Assembly: GCF_023229695.1 (NCBI RefSeq) | Contig: NZ_JALNYS010000005.1 | Span: 108,033 to 172,032 of the forward strand | Direction: 5' to 3' | DNA: 64,000 nucleotides | From: Sulfuricurvum sp. | GTDB lineage: Bacteria; Campylobacterota; Campylobacteria; Campylobacterales; Sulfurimonadaceae | Program-made: the position numbers and the translations under genes | The notes under the pieces: model-generated | Databases searched by the model: none | What the model was told of the DNA's origin: nothing | Seen by the model: only the letters and a program-made list of their open reading frames with translations | Part shown: one piece after another, positions 1 to 9,372 of the stretch | Position numbering within the stretch: position 1 is the first letter of the stretch | Layout: the number at the start of each line of letters is the position of its first letter

Positions 1-1446
1 GTCCCACAAACGCCATCGGTACCATCGTGAGGATAATGGCAAGGGTCGCAATGTTGGTAGGGGCTCCGATCTCATCGGTCGCTTCGATCATCAGCTGATC
101 GACATTTTTTTCATGCGCATCGGGTGCATGAAAATGGCGATGGATATTTTCGATGACGATAATCGCCGCATCGACCAAAAGTCCCAGACTCAGCAAAAAG
201 GCAAAAAGGGTGATCCGGTTGATGGTTTGTCCCGTAATGTAGGCGACAAAGAGGGTAATCGCCAAAATGGCCGGTACGGTCAGAGTAACGATCAAAGACT
301 CCCTCCATCCGAGGACGAAGATGAGCAAAATCGCGATGATCACGATCGAAAGGAGAAGATGAAATACCAGCTCATTGACCGCTTCATTGGCCCGTTCACC
401 GTCGTTGCGGGTGATGATGTAGTTGATCCCCTGAGCTTTCATCTGTTCTTTGTATTTGGCAAGCTCCTCTTTGACCGCTTCGGCGATAACGACGGCATTC
501 GTCCCTTGCAGCTTGGAGACGGTGAGGGTGACCTGATTTTTGAGAGGGGTGAAGGTCCCCTCTTCGGTTTTGGAGGTGACGAGCGCCGATTTGAAGTTTT
601 GGATATCCTCACCGTCGGTGACGGTGGCAACATCACGCAGATAGATCGCGGAACCCATGTATTGCGCGACGATGATATTGCCGACGTCTTCGACGCTTTC
701 GATGGCGTTGCGTACCCCGATCATGACGATTTTATTATCCTGAGTTTTCCCCTTGATTTCGGGGACGTTATAGGCGAGAGATTGCACGGCCTGAACGATC
801 TGTCCCAGAGAGAGGTTGTATCCGGAGAGGCGGTTGATATCGACTTGGACAGTGTATTGATGTTTTTTTGCCCCTTTGACATCGGTAACGGCGACGTTGG
901 GGAGGCCGTTGATATGGTGCTGGATATTTTTAACCCGGTCGTACAGAATCGTAGGATCTATTTTAGGATCATTGGAATAAAAAGCGACCGAAACGATGGG
1001 GATATCGACATCAATGTCGAGCGGTTTGATAATCGGCTGCTGTGCTCCTTTGGGGAGGATGGAGATGTTTTGCATAATTTTGTCGTAGATTTTGAGGTTG
1101 GAATCCTCTTTTTGTTCTCCGATGTAAAAGGCGGCGTTAATCACGGCGACATTGTCCATGGCCATTCCGTGGATATGTTCGATCCCTTTTACCTCTTTGA
1201 GTTTACGCTCTAGGGGTTTAATGATGATATTTTCGACCTCACTGGCCGTGGCACCGGGGAGGGCGATAATGACGGTAGAACCGCTGACGACCATTTGCGG
1301 GTTCTCTTCTCTGGGCATCAGCATCAAGGCGATGTAGCCGATGAGAAATAAAAAAATACCGAGTATCGGGGTCAGCGGATTACGGAGAAACCCTTTTGCC
1401 AGTTTGCCGGCGGAGTCTTTAGGCTGATAGGAGTGTGATAGGTACA
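1..1446 (-). CDS. RND efflux transporter permease subunit, N-terminal part (runs off left edge)
   Basis: Inner-membrane proton-driven pump of the AcrB/CusA superfamily, expected to work with the adaptor and TolC-like genes just upstream. The frame is open from the ATG at 1446 to base 1 (482 residues, no stop). A first membrane helix lies near residues 25-45, then a large periplasmic porter region, then a helix cluster from about residue 335. The helix-4 motif reads LVDAAIIVIENI with Asp at about residue 426; the second Asp usual in drug pumps (AcrB D408) is Ala, as in heavy-metal type pumps. The start is 10 bases after the adaptor stop. Substrate cannot be read from sequence. Confidence 0.9.
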
Positions 1447-1456
1447 TTGTGCTTTC

Positions 1457-2242
1457 CTATTCGATATCGACGGTGGCATACATCCCCGGATAGACGGCTT
1501 GTTTGGCTTTGAACGATATTTTGATTTTAAACGAGTGAGTCACCGGATTGGAACTTGGGATGACCGAACTGACCCGCCCGATCCCCACAAATCCGACCGA
1601 AGGGATGGACACTTTGACCTGTTTGCCGATAGGGACCAGTCTGAGACTGCTTTCGGCAACTTCCGCATCGATTTTCAAATCGCTCAAATCGGCCAATACG
1701 ATCGCCGGCATCCCCGGCATCGCCATCTCTCCCACTTTAATGTTTTTGGAGACGACAACACCGCTGTTGGGGGCACTGACATTGAGATAGTTGTATTGGT
1801 TTTTAACCTCTTTGAGGCGCGCTTTGGCCTGATTGACCTGACGCTCCGAAATACGGATCATATTATCAAGATTTTTTCGGGCCAGTTCGAGATTTTCGAC
1901 TTCGTATTTTGAGACCATGTCCTGCTGAAGAAGACGCTTGTGCCGTTCCAGATTCAGTTCCAGATTTTGGTACTGGTTTTGGTACATCTGGAGGGAGAGT
2001 TCGGCTTGGGAAATCCCCATCTCCACTTGGGTTTTGGCCGAATCGACCTCTTTGGAATCGATCGTATAGAGGACGTCGCCCCGGCGGACACGTGAACCTT
2101 CCGAGACATTAACCGAGGTGACAAATCCCATATTCCGGCTTGTAATCATTTTTTGGTTATCGCTGATAACACTTCCCGAGAGGGTCAGTGCCGCCGCGCT
2201 CAGTGATCCGCCGAGGGCAAGAAGAGTGATCCATACTTTCAT
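1457..2242 (-). CDS. RND efflux periplasmic adaptor (HlyD/AcrA-like membrane fusion protein)
   Basis: Links the inner-membrane pump to the outer-membrane channel. 261 residues, shorter than the usual 350-400. An N-terminal signal peptide (residues about 1-18) is followed by the first lipoyl half-motif (RRGDVLYTIDS), a coiled-coil hairpin (about 70-140), the second lipoyl half (SAPNSGVVVSKNIKVGE) and a beta-barrel. Its start codon overlaps the stop of the TolC-like gene by one base (TAATG), implying translational coupling. The small size suggests that the membrane-proximal domain is reduced. Confidence 0.9.
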   Translation of the reverse strand: MKVWITLLALGGSLSAAALTLSGSVISDNQKMITSRNMGFVTSVNVSEGSRVRRGDVLYTIDSKEVDSAKTQVEMGISQAELSLQMYQNQYQNLELNLERHKRLLQQDMVSKYEVENLELARKNLDNMIRISERQVNQAKARLKEVKNQYNYLNVSAPNSGVVVSKNIKVGEMAMPGMPAIVLADLSDLKIDAEVAESSLRLVPIGKQVKVSIPSVGFVGIGRVSSVIPSSNPVTHSFKIKISFKAKQAVYPGMYATVDIE

Positions 2243-3606
2243 TATTTGGCTCCGTTACTAAGTTTTTCGAGGGCAAATACCCGTTCGTTTCGTTGATTTT
2301 TGACCATTTGGAGGGTTAGCACTTTTTCGATCTGCTGGGATTGTTTAATAATGACGTCGTTCATCGATACCAAATGCTCATGATAGCGCCCCTCGTAATT
2401 TTTGTAAATTTGGTTTGAAAGTTCAAGCTCTTTTTCAAGGCTTTTGATCTGGGAATCGAAACTTTCGATTTCGGTACGAATTTTATCGTATTGGAGTGTG
2501 ATCCCTTTTTTTGCCAGTTCCACCTGAGTCGCGGTTTTCAGTTTTTCAATGCGCGCTTTTTCCAGTGTCGCTTGATCAACATTCCCGTTGAAAAGGTTCC
2601 AGCTGAGTTTCGCACCGACGGTGAAGGCTTTATGATCGGAAAAATTTCCCAAAAGGGTGTTGTCCGCACTGCTCGCTTCTGCGAATGCCCCGATTTGTGG
2701 AAGAAAGGGGGCATTCGCCGCCTCGACCATTTTACCCCGTATTTCCAGCCCTTCGGATGCTTTTTGAAGGTCGATATTATGGGCAAGTACCTGCGACTCA
2801 TCCAACGATGACGATGCCATATCATCGGCAGGAAGGGTGATTTCGCTCACCTCCTGATTCAGGAGAAAGCTAAGATAGCGGTAGAGGAGTTTTTTGTTCC
2901 CCTCCATCTCGATCAGGGTCCGTTCGACATTCGCTTTTTTGGCCTCTACTTCGAGAAGATCCACTTTTTTGGCATACCCCTCTTCAATCATTTTTTTGGT
3001 GGTACGTTCCAGTGTCGTGACGTTGTCGCGTATAATGTTCATTTGATCGATGGAGTGCTGAATCAGCGCCATGTCGTAATAGCTTTTACGCGTTTCGTAG
3101 ATTTTTTCGGTTTTGATTTTTTCGGAATCGAGTTTTTTGATCTTTTCCATTTTTTCGGAGATATCGGCGTAGCTGCTCAGTTTCCCCCCGGTGTAGAGGG
3201 GGAGTGTATAGGTAAGCTTGCTTTGAAAATAGTTTTGGGAACCGGGGTAGTTTAATCTTTGGGGCGGGGTCGTGTAGTTGGGTGTCCCCGCCATAAAATT
3301 CGTCATAAACTCTTCGGCTCCGAAATCGCCGAAAGTCGCTTCCCGTGAACTGAGTTTGAACCCGAAAACATTTCCGGCGTCATTCGAACGGATGGCACTC
3401 TGGGTAAAATCGAGTGAGCCGTAGTTGTAGCCACGGGCTGCCGTGAGATCGGTATGGGCACTCTGGACCTCCAAAGCGCTTGTTTTAATTTCAAGATTTT
3501 GATTTTCAAGCAGTTCGAGTGCCTGAGGAAGTGACAACCCTGCGCCAAAGAGGGTACAAGAACTCAGCAGTAGTGAAGCACTAAGTACACGTGAAATCAT
3601 AGACAT
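2242..3606 (-). CDS. TolC-family outer membrane efflux protein
   Basis: Outer-membrane channel and first gene of the efflux operon tolC-like - adaptor - permease. 454 residues from the ATG at 3606, chosen because AAGGA lies 8 bases upstream; a second ATG is two codons later. The N-terminus is a signal peptide with LSSC, which fits a lipobox, so the protein may be lipid-anchored like OprM/CusC; plain signal-peptidase cleavage after GAG is the alternative. The rest is rich in long helices with repeated alpha-barrel pattern (for example LPQALELLENQNLEIK at the mature start), typical of the family. Confidence 0.88.
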   Translation of the reverse strand: MSMISRVLSASLLLSSCTLFGAGLSLPQALELLENQNLEIKTSALEVQSAHTDLTAARGYNYGSLDFTQSAIRSNDAGNVFGFKLSSREATFGDFGAEEFMTNFMAGTPNYTTPPQRLNYPGSQNYFQSKLTYTLPLYTGGKLSSYADISEKMEKIKKLDSEKIKTEKIYETRKSYYDMALIQHSIDQMNIIRDNVTTLERTTKKMIEEGYAKKVDLLEVEAKKANVERTLIEMEGNKKLLYRYLSFLLNQEVSEITLPADDMASSSLDESQVLAHNIDLQKASEGLEIRGKMVEAANAPFLPQIGAFAEASSADNTLLGNFSDHKAFTVGAKLSWNLFNGNVDQATLEKARIEKLKTATQVELAKKGITLQYDKIRTEIESFDSQIKSLEKELELSNQIYKNYEGRYHEHLVSMNDVIIKQSQQIEKVLTLQMVKNQRNERVFALEKLSNGAK

Positions 3607-3644
3607 CCGTATAATCCTTGAGTGAAGTATTTGTGACACTGATT

Positions 3645-3662
3645 AATAATATAAGTATTATT
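3645..3662. promoter_or_regulatory. 18-bp palindrome upstream of the efflux operon (candidate operator)
   Basis: Perfect inverted repeat AATAATA-TAAG-TATTATT about 40 bases before the TolC-like start and about 150 bases before efp. Its position in the efflux promoter region is what an operator for a local repressor would look like, but no regulator gene is adjacent, and the AT-rich arms could arise by chance. Confidence 0.3.
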
Positions 3663-3748
3663 GTACATTCTAACAAGTTTAAAGTAAATAAAATAGATAC
3701 AATAAGTTGATGTATCATAGCATAGAAATAGAGCTCAGGGGAAAAGGT

Positions 3749-3777
3749 TTGAATTTCGGTGCCGTTTCGGGTAAAAT
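3749..3777 (+). promoter_or_regulatory. Predicted sigma-70 promoter of efp
   Basis: TTGAAT at 3749-3754 and TAAAAT at 3772-3777 are separated by exactly 17 bases and lie about 30 bases before the efp start. The -10 matches five of six consensus positions and the -35 four of six. Confidence 0.5.
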
Positions 3778-3808
3778 TCGCCTCAAATAAAGCTTCCAAG
3801 GAATGAGC

Positions 3809-4375
3809 ATGGCAACAATCGGCATGGGCGATATCAAAAAAGGGGTACGCCTTGAGATTACGGGTGTTCCGTATAAAGTAGTAGAATTTCAACACGTCAA
3901 ACCGGGTAAAGGGGCGGCATTCGTCCGTTGTAAAGTGAAAAGTTTTCTAAACGGCAAAGTGATCGAAAAAACGATCCATGCGGGGGATAAATTCGAAGTA
4001 CCGAATTTGGTACACACAACGATGCAGTTTTTGTATGATGATGGCGAAATGCTTCAGTTTATGGATAACGACAGCTATGAGCAGCTCGGCCTTAGCTATG
4101 AGCAGTGCGACGACGCGATGAAATGGATCAAAGACGGCACCAACGTGCAGATCATTTTCCACAACGGCAATGCGATCAGTGTTGACGCTCCGGAAATCAT
4201 GGAACTTAAAATCGTCGAAACTCCGCCAAACTTCAAAGGCGATACCTCAAGCGGTTCTAAAAAACCGGCAACTCTTGAAACCGGCGCCGTAGTACAAGTC
4301 CCTTACCACGTCTTAGAGGGTGATGTTATCCGCGTTAACACCGTCGAGGGCGAATACATGGAGAAAGTGAAGTAA
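3809..4375 (+). CDS. efp: Translation elongation factor P
   Basis: Relieves ribosome stalling at polyproline. 188 residues, the family's usual length, with KOW-like N-domain and two OB domains; the C-terminus keeps the pattern RVNTVEGEY. The start at 3809 is preferred over the in-frame ATG at 3803 because AAGGA (3798-3802) is 6 bases from 3809 but touches 3803. With this start the modifiable lysine in KPGKGAAF is residue 34, the same number as in E. coli. The gene stands alone with its own promoter. Confidence 0.95.
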   Translation: MATIGMGDIKKGVRLEITGVPYKVVEFQHVKPGKGAAFVRCKVKSFLNGKVIEKTIHAGDKFEVPNLVHTTMQFLYDDGEMLQFMDNDSYEQLGLSYEQCDDAMKWIKDGTNVQIIFHNGNAISVDAPEIMELKIVETPPNFKGDTSSGSKKPATLETGAVVQVPYHVLEGDVIRVNTVEGEYMEKVK

Positions 4376-4394
4376 TTCATTTTTTTACCTCGTT

Positions 4395-4459
4395 CACCCT
4401 GAGTCAGTCGAAGGGTGTCTTGACCTCTATTCTCTCTTATTCCCGACTTGATCGGGAAT
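4395..4459. repeat. Intergenic palindromic repeats (two hairpins)
   Basis: Two inverted repeats follow efp: CACCCT/AGGGTG (4395-4400 and 4412-4417) and ATTCCCGA/TCGGGAAT (4439-4446 and 4452-4459, loop CTTGA). The second belongs to the same type as the palindrome at 33142-33162, with paired changes in the arms. Palindromes of this look are scattered between genes in many bacterial genomes. They may end efp transcription, and they mark the left edge of the AT-rich island. Confidence 0.6.
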
Positions 4460-4512
4460 CCATCTTCATTTTTTCTCATTGACATTCTTTTTCATTACTT
4501 TTGGTTTTTACG

Positions 4513-4518
4513 TATAAT
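4513..4518 (+). promoter_or_regulatory. Predicted -10 element for the AlbA_2 gene
   Basis: Consensus TATAAT about 120 bases before the AlbA_2-domain gene. There is no good -35 at 17 bases; a TTGACA occurs at 4479-4484 but is 28 bases away. Many Campylobacterota promoters have weak -35 boxes. Confidence 0.4.
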
Positions 4519-4633
4519 GAGGCTAAAAATATTTTGTTACTGCAATAGAGGTTTGAATCCAATACAAAATTGTGAAATAACTAGTTTGGTGGTAGAAGAT
4601 GGTAAAATAACTAAAATGAAAGTAAAGAAATAA
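4517..4633 (+). CDS. Possible 38-residue leader ORF before the AlbA_2 gene
   Basis: An ORF from ATG 4517 ends four bases before the next gene, a spacing that suggests coupling. It has two cysteines near the start (FCYCNRG) and a lysine-rich end. Against it: the ATG overlaps the -10 element, no ribosome site is visible, and I recognise no family. It could be the end of a decayed gene. Confidence 0.25.
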   Translation: MRLKIFCYCNRGLNPIQNCEITSLVVEDGKITKMKVKK

Positions 4634-4637
4634 GCAG

Positions 4638-6536
4638 ATGGATATTGTAGAGAAAAACTTAGCCATTATTGAAGAATGCATTCAGACTAAGAGTTATCAA
4701 GAAGTTGAAACTGAGCGTTTTGAACTAAAAGATTTATCAAGAGGGTGGGGTGATGATTGGCAAAAAAGTGTATGTGCTTTTTTAAATACTAACGGTGGAA
4801 TAATTATTATTGGAATAAATGATAAAAATAACTCCAAGCCTCCTCATTATAAATTTATGGGGTATGTCAATAGTTCTGATCATGAAAATTATTTAAAAGA
4901 TACTTTGCCAAAATTGTTTAAAGATAGAGATGGAAAAGTATTAGATTTGACTATAAATAATATTTTTAGATATGAGATTCGTCCTTTTTTAAGCGGAAAC
5001 GTAGTTGTGGTTTATGTAGAAAGTCTACCGGATGATGAAAAATTTGCTTACTATCAAAATGTAGCCTATAAAAGAAGATTGACCGGCGATTATCCACTGA
5101 CAAAGGGTGAAATTGAAGACTATGAAGAGCTAAAAAGAGAAATTATCACGGATAAAGAGTTGAGTATTGTTAAAAATGCGACATTGGATCAACTCAATAT
5201 CGATACGTTGAATCAATATATTCTGAGATATAACAAAGGAAAAAGTAAAGGTGAGACCTTAAAGGCTGATTTGAACGGTGCTTTGTCTTTTTTAACCCGT
5301 CAAGGTTTTGTGCGTGAAAATAGCCCAACTTTATTGGGTATGCTGGTTTGTGGTAACGATGTAGAAAATTACATTCAAGGAAAATGTGAAGCAGATTGTT
5401 ATGTTGTATCTCCGCATAAAGTTGCTGAGAGTAAAGAGATAATCAATGACAATATCATCGGACTGATAGAAAGAACAACTAATTATGTATGGCGTAATAT
5501 TAAGGTAGGTATTGGCTATTCTAAAGGTGGAACGGCTGAACCTGAATATCCTGAAGAGCTGTTACGCGAAAGTATCAATAATGCATTTGCACACAGAAAT
5601 TACAATACAGATCGTTTTATCATCATTGAAATTAGACCTAATGATAGTTTAATGATTAGAAATCCTGGTGCATTTGAACGTCGTCAGCGGATAATATTGG
5701 ACTCAGAGTATGGAAAAATTAGACGAATCGTACCCATACAAGTCGCTAGAAATCCAAAATTAACGCATCTTTTGAAAAGTTTTGATTTTTGGGAAGGGAA
5801 AGGACGAGGGCTGACATCATTAATAGATGCTTGTTTAGAAAATCAAATTGATGTCCCTTATTATGTACTTTCTGACGGTGAAATTAAATTATTTATTCCA
5901 AAAGGAAAAGTATATGATAATGAAATGGATCTTTGGTTAGGTAGTTTTGCCGGTTATATTTCTAAAAAATTGGGTAGAGAATTAACGTTTGATGAAAAAA
6001 TAATGTTGAGCTTTTTTTATAAATCAGAACGTCTAAATAGAATTGAGCAGTATACCATCTTACTCACTATGGATAATAATCATAAAGATGTGATTGCAAC
6101 ACTTGAAGAAAATAAGTTGATATTTAAAAATTCAGTAAGCCCTGAAATTTATCCAATCTATCAAGTAGATAGAATTTTAATGAAAAAAGAATTTTCGAAT
6201 GAACTCAAAGAAATTTATGGTGAAGAGGAATGGAATAGTTTAAAGCAAGATTATCAGGATGTTTTGAGTGCTATCTATCGTCATAATATGTATTCATCTC
6301 CATTAGAAATAATCAATGCAAATAATATGGGAAATTTCTTATATTTCGAAAAGAACAAAGCAGTCAATGATCCGAAAGCGTTTGAAAATTATAAAAGAAG
6401 AATTAGAAATATTTTTAATCAATTGGAAATAAAGCAGTATATATATCGAAAAGACAAAAAAAACAAAGAAGAAAAAGGAAAGCCAAATTTTGTAATTAAT
6501 ACTGATTTTAAACAGATTGGTACGTTGTTTAATTGA
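4638..6536 (+). CDS. AlbA_2 (Schlafen-like) domain and GHKL ATPase-like protein
   Basis: 632 residues of the COG2865-type architecture. An AlbA_2 putative nucleic-acid-binding domain spans about residues 20-165 (FELKDLS, then FLNTNGGIIIIGI, then YKRRLTGDYPLTKGEIEDY). A GHKL-type ATP-binding region follows at about 300-430, with an N-box-like ELLRESINNAFAHRNYN, then IRNPGAF and GKGRGLTSL. The C-terminal 200 residues look like helical or winged-helix segments. The gene is much AT-richer than efp or its downstream neighbour, which suggests transfer. Such proteins recur in predicted phage-defence or stress loci, but the reaction is unknown. It ends one base before a toxin-gene fragment. Confidence 0.8.
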   Translation: MDIVEKNLAIIEECIQTKSYQEVETERFELKDLSRGWGDDWQKSVCAFLNTNGGIIIIGINDKNNSKPPHYKFMGYVNSSDHENYLKDTLPKLFKDRDGKVLDLTINNIFRYEIRPFLSGNVVVVYVESLPDDEKFAYYQNVAYKRRLTGDYPLTKGEIEDYEELKREIITDKELSIVKNATLDQLNIDTLNQYILRYNKGKSKGETLKADLNGALSFLTRQGFVRENSPTLLGMLVCGNDVENYIQGKCEADCYVVSPHKVAESKEIINDNIIGLIERTTNYVWRNIKVGIGYSKGGTAEPEYPEELLRESINNAFAHRNYNTDRFIIIEIRPNDSLMIRNPGAFERRQRIILDSEYGKIRRIVPIQVARNPKLTHLLKSFDFWEGKGRGLTSLIDACLENQIDVPYYVLSDGEIKLFIPKGKVYDNEMDLWLGSFAGYISKKLGRELTFDEKIMLSFFYKSERLNRIEQYTILLTMDNNHKDVIATLEENKLIFKNSVSPEIYPIYQVDRILMKKEFSNELKEIYGEEEWNSLKQDYQDVLSAIYRHNMYSSPLEIINANNMGNFLYFEKNKAVNDPKAFENYKRRIRNIFNQLEIKQYIYRKDKKNKEEKGKPNFVINTDFKQIGTLFN

Positions 6537-6537
6537 G

Positions 6538-6621
6538 GATGATATTGTTCTATGGGTTATTTCGGCGAGAAAAGCAATCAAAAGTGAACAACAAGCCTAT
6601 CATGCAAGGAGCAGAAAATGA
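6538..6621 (+). pseudogene. C-terminal remnant of a BrnT-type toxin gene
   Basis: An open frame without a start begins directly after the AlbA_2 stop and reads ISARKAIKSEQQAYHARSRK before TGA. This matches the end of BrnT (DUF497) RNase toxins, whose last strand has the pattern RIISARKAT followed by Glu and Tyr. About the first two thirds of the toxin is missing. Its stop overlaps the ATG of the antitoxin remnant as ATGA, the coupling usual in brnTA operons. Assignment is by motif recognition only. Confidence 0.55.
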
Positions 6622-6793
6622 AAAAAGTGTACGATTTAAGCAAAACTGAACGGGGGGTAGTTCTATGTACCACTCGAAGAGTTTGAAGCACCTATTTCGA
6701 AAAAGATGTAGCGGCTTTTCTATGGAAAAAGTACAGGGGGAAAAAGAGACGCTTCAAAGCGTTATTAATGAATTGTTACGGGAAGATATCTAG
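6618..6793 (+). pseudogene. Decayed ribbon-helix-helix antitoxin partner of the BrnT remnant
   Basis: AAGGAG sits 6 bases before the ATG, and the protein starts MKKVYDLSKTERG, like BrnT-linked antitoxins. After a run of six G the frame is lost. Dropping one G restores ERG-stop-FYVPLEEFEAPI; a further shift gives EKDVAAFL, and another gives MEKVQGEKETLQSVINELL up to the TAG at 6791-6793. That is at least three indels plus one nonsense codon, with family-like protein still legible in pieces, so the gene is dead. Confidence 0.6.
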
Positions 6794-6839
6794 ATTGCAA
6801 AGAAAATGTTAGTTTAAGTCGAAAAAAAGGAGATCATAA

Positions 6840-7406
6840 ATGTCAAAAGTTCTTGTGCCGATCGCGACCGGGTTTGAAGAGATTGAAGCGGTTGCGATGA
6901 TCGATGTGATGCGTCGCGGAGGGATAGAGGTGATCGTGGCGTCGCTGGATGAGCAGCTGCTGGTCAAAGGGGCTCATGGGATTATGATTCAGGCGGAGCG
7001 TCCGATAGAGGGGATAAGCGCCGATCAGATCGACATGATTGTCCTCCCCGGAGGGTGGGGCGGTACGAAAGCGCTGGCGTCGGATTTGGCGGTTCAGATA
7101 TTGCTTCAGGAGATGGATAGCAAGGGGAAAGCGATCGGGGCAATCTGCGCCGCTCCGTTTGCCCTCTACACCGCAGGGGTCCTTAAAGAGGGGTACACCT
7201 GTTATCCGAGTGTTGAAGAGCAGATCGAGGTAGAGGGGTATCAGGGGAACAAACATGCCGTGATCGAGACGGAGAATATCATGACGTCACGGGGACCGGG
7301 TACAGCGATCTGTTTTGGTCTTGCCATCGTCAAAAAACTTGCGGGGCAGGAGACCTATGAGGCGCTTAGGGGCGGTTTGCTGGCGGATTACTGTGCGCAT
7401 CTCTAA
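6840..7406 (+). CDS. DJ-1/PfpI (ThiJ) family protein
   Basis: 188 residues, a single DJ-1 domain as in YajL, ThiJ and human DJ-1, proteins linked to protection from glyoxal and oxidative damage. The nucleophile elbow GAICAAP holds the conserved cysteine near residue 104, and the acidic partner is in FEEIEAV near residue 15. LPGGWGG and the late TSRGPGTA loop are also typical. AAGGAG lies just upstream of the ATG. The deglycase activity is debated for the family, so only the family is firm. Confidence 0.9.
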   Translation: MSKVLVPIATGFEEIEAVAMIDVMRRGGIEVIVASLDEQLLVKGAHGIMIQAERPIEGISADQIDMIVLPGGWGGTKALASDLAVQILLQEMDSKGKAIGAICAAPFALYTAGVLKEGYTCYPSVEEQIEVEGYQGNKHAVIETENIMTSRGPGTAICFGLAIVKKLAGQETYEALRGGLLADYCAHL

Positions 7407-8145
7407 GATCCTCCCCCTCCTTGCCCTGAGCCTTTCAGCTCAGGCTCAAGTGCATCTCTCCTCCGACGAACACTATTCTCAGGAGCAGGCGTATGAATAT
7501 TGCCGTGATCTGGGTCCCTCATGGCGGATGATGAGTATCAGCGAGCTGTACGCCCTCCCCAAAACCACTCTGTTTCAAAGCGGCTACAGTTACTGGTCCT
7601 CCGACAAAACCGGATCGGATAAGACGGAAATCGGGACGGGGAGTGAGGGGGACGGCGGCATTATCGCAATGGTCGGTTTCAGCTTTTATCCCAAAGAGCG
7701 CAATATTACCCTCTCTCCGGGGTGGAAAAAGATTGCCGCAGCCTGTAGGGACGAACCGGAAACGCAACGCAACCGCAATTACCGTCTAACCCCCGAAGGG
7801 ACGCTAGACCCTGCTTCCGCCATTGTGTGGCACCCGTTCGATGCGACCGACAAGCGGGCAAAGTATACGCAGGAGCAGGCGAAAGAGATGTGCGAGAATC
7901 TTACCCTCTCGGGGCGCACCTGGCGTCTTCCGAGTACCGATGAGCTCTACGGTATCGTCGATTACGATTTCACCCGTCCCACCGTGAATATGAAGTTTTT
8001 CGGTCCGATGATGCACCGCTACTATTGGACGGCGGATTCTTTGAATGAAAAAGAGGGGTATGTAGTCGGATTCAAACTCGGCTCCGTTGCCACCGTTTCC
8101 AAAAAAGAGTCGGCGTACGCGCGGTGTGTGAGCGATAACGAGTAA
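7393..8145 (+). CDS. Exported DUF1566 (Lcl-like) domain protein
   Basis: About 250 residues from GTG 7393, which overlaps the DJ-1 gene by 14 bases. Earlier in-frame starts would lie deeper in that gene and would not expose the signal peptide (KILPLLALSLSAQAQ). Two DUF1566-type repeats are visible: one with EQAYEYCRDLG, WRMMSISELYAL and YWSSD, and one with AKEMCENLTLSGRTWRLPS, YYWTAD and a terminal ARCVSD. The domain is widespread in secreted or surface proteins of unknown role. Paired cysteines suggest disulphides in the periplasm. Confidence 0.75.
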   Translation: MRISKILPLLALSLSAQAQVHLSSDEHYSQEQAYEYCRDLGPSWRMMSISELYALPKTTLFQSGYSYWSSDKTGSDKTEIGTGSEGDGGIIAMVGFSFYPKERNITLSPGWKKIAAACRDEPETQRNRNYRLTPEGTLDPASAIVWHPFDATDKRAKYTQEQAKEMCENLTLSGRTWRLPSTDELYGIVDYDFTRPTVNMKFFGPMMHRYYWTADSLNEKEGYVVGFKLGSVATVSKKESAYARCVSDNE

Positions 8146-8256
8146 AATTTTCAATCGGATACGGCTTTACAATAGGGGAAAGTGATCGGTATTTTTCTCG
8201 CTATTGTATTGACTGCTCTACAAAATCGGGAACATCGTATTTGAAAAATACCCCCT

Positions 8257-9372
8257 TTAGTACATTGCATCCATCGTATGGATGAGATCATACATTTGTT
8301 GATCTAAAGTTTCGACATGCTGTGTCAACATCACCATCTCATTCATATTTTCGTTTAAAGTATCACTGTTATTACTGATGGACTGAATTAAAAAATTGAT
8401 GGTTTCGGAACTAGCTGCAAGACTTATTTGTGTACGTTCGGCCAGTTTTCTCACTTCATCAGCAACAACGGCGAATCCACGTCCATGATCACCGGCCCGC
8501 GCCGCTTCGATTGCGGCATTGAGTGCAAGAAGATTTGTCTGATCGGCAATATCGCGGATGGTGATTAAAATCTCTTTTGTTTCACGCGCATTTTCGGCCA
8601 ACATTTGTAGATTGTCAAAAAATCGCTGTTCCTTGGATGCGACAGAGTGAATTAATGCTGAGGAGAGCCTCATTGTTTCGTTAAGCTGGAGGAATCGGGT
8701 ATCTCGTAACGCTTTGAATTCTCTGATTTTGGCATCAAGAGCTTCTTTGGCTTCATGATTTTGGAGTTCCATAGAGAGCAGCGCATTTCCGAGGTCATTA
8801 ACTTTTTGACATAACAATTCCATTTTTCCATGGGTATAGATTTGCAAGCGGGTTTGATATTTTCCTTCTTCAAGAGCCGTTAGAACCTGTATGATGTCAT
8901 CGATACTGTTTTCGATGACATCAAGCATAGAATTCATCGTTTTTTGTAACAAATGAACATGTGGTGTTGTCGTATCATTGGTTGCCCGACATTTATAATA
9001 GCCGTTTCGTACTTTATCCGCCAGCAAAACCATTTCGCCGGCTGTTTTGATATCATTGAAAAGTCTCTCTTCATATGCGTGTGCAATCGTGTTGAATTGT
9101 TCTTCTATACTTCCTGAACGTGCCGAGATCGGGATGAAATGATTACGTTTATAATCGATAAGTTGGTGAAAACTCTCGAAGTGTTGACTAAGTTCGGGAA
9201 TTTTTTGGGTCATAGGCTGATACAGTATCCAGATTGAAGTTGTGAGAGTTACAGCAGATAGAGCTAAAAGAAAGAGTGGGTTTTTGGTAAAATACCAAAA
9301 AATAATAACAATGCTACTGAACAGTAGTAAGCTGAGTGATGGAATCAATCTATTTTTCATAGGCTGCTTCAT
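8257..9372 (-). CDS. Methyl-accepting chemotaxis protein, CetA-like partner of a split Aer
   Basis: 371 residues. Two adjacent membrane helices (about 8-27 and 31-51) give almost no periplasmic domain, so an external ligand is unlikely. The signalling tip is at residues 276-313 ([18 protein letters not shown], then [10 protein letters not shown]). The arm after the tip is short, about 60 residues. The start at 9372 is chosen because its ATG overlaps the stop of the PAS gene (ATGA). With the PAS protein it resembles the CetA/CetB energy-taxis pair of Campylobacter: PAS senses redox state and this protein signals to CheA. Confidence 0.85.
   Translation of the reverse strand: MKQPMKNRLIPSLSLLLFSSIVIIFWYFTKNPLFLLALSAVTLTTSIWILYQPMTQKIPELSQHFESFHQLIDYKRNHFIPISARSGSIEEQFNTIAHAYEERLFNDIKTAGEMVLLADKVRNGYYKCRATNDTTTPHVHLLQKTMNSMLDVIENSIDDIIQVLTALEEGKYQTRLQIYTHGKMELLCQKVNDLGNALLSMELQNHEAKEALDAKIREFKALRDTRFLQLNETMRLSSALIHSVASKEQRFFDNLQMLAENARETKEILITIRDIADQTNLLALNAAIEAARAGDHGRGFAVVADEVRKLAERTQISLAASSETINFLIQSISNNSDTLNENMNEMVMLTQHVETLDQQMYDLIHTMDAMY

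Noticed and set aside
113..1213. 366-residue plus-strand ORF
   Set aside because: Lies opposite the RND permease, whose protein shows clear family motifs; the plus-strand product is a low-complexity Asp/Gly/Phe shadow.
4448..4633. 61-residue ORF starting at 4448
   Set aside because: Its first part reads through the palindromic repeat and promoter; only the last 38 codons could be real.
8188..8252. 10-base inverted repeat GGTATTTTTC / GAAAAATACC between convergent genes
   Set aside because: The arms are AT-rich and 45 bases apart, with no U-run in the right place; not a convincing terminator.
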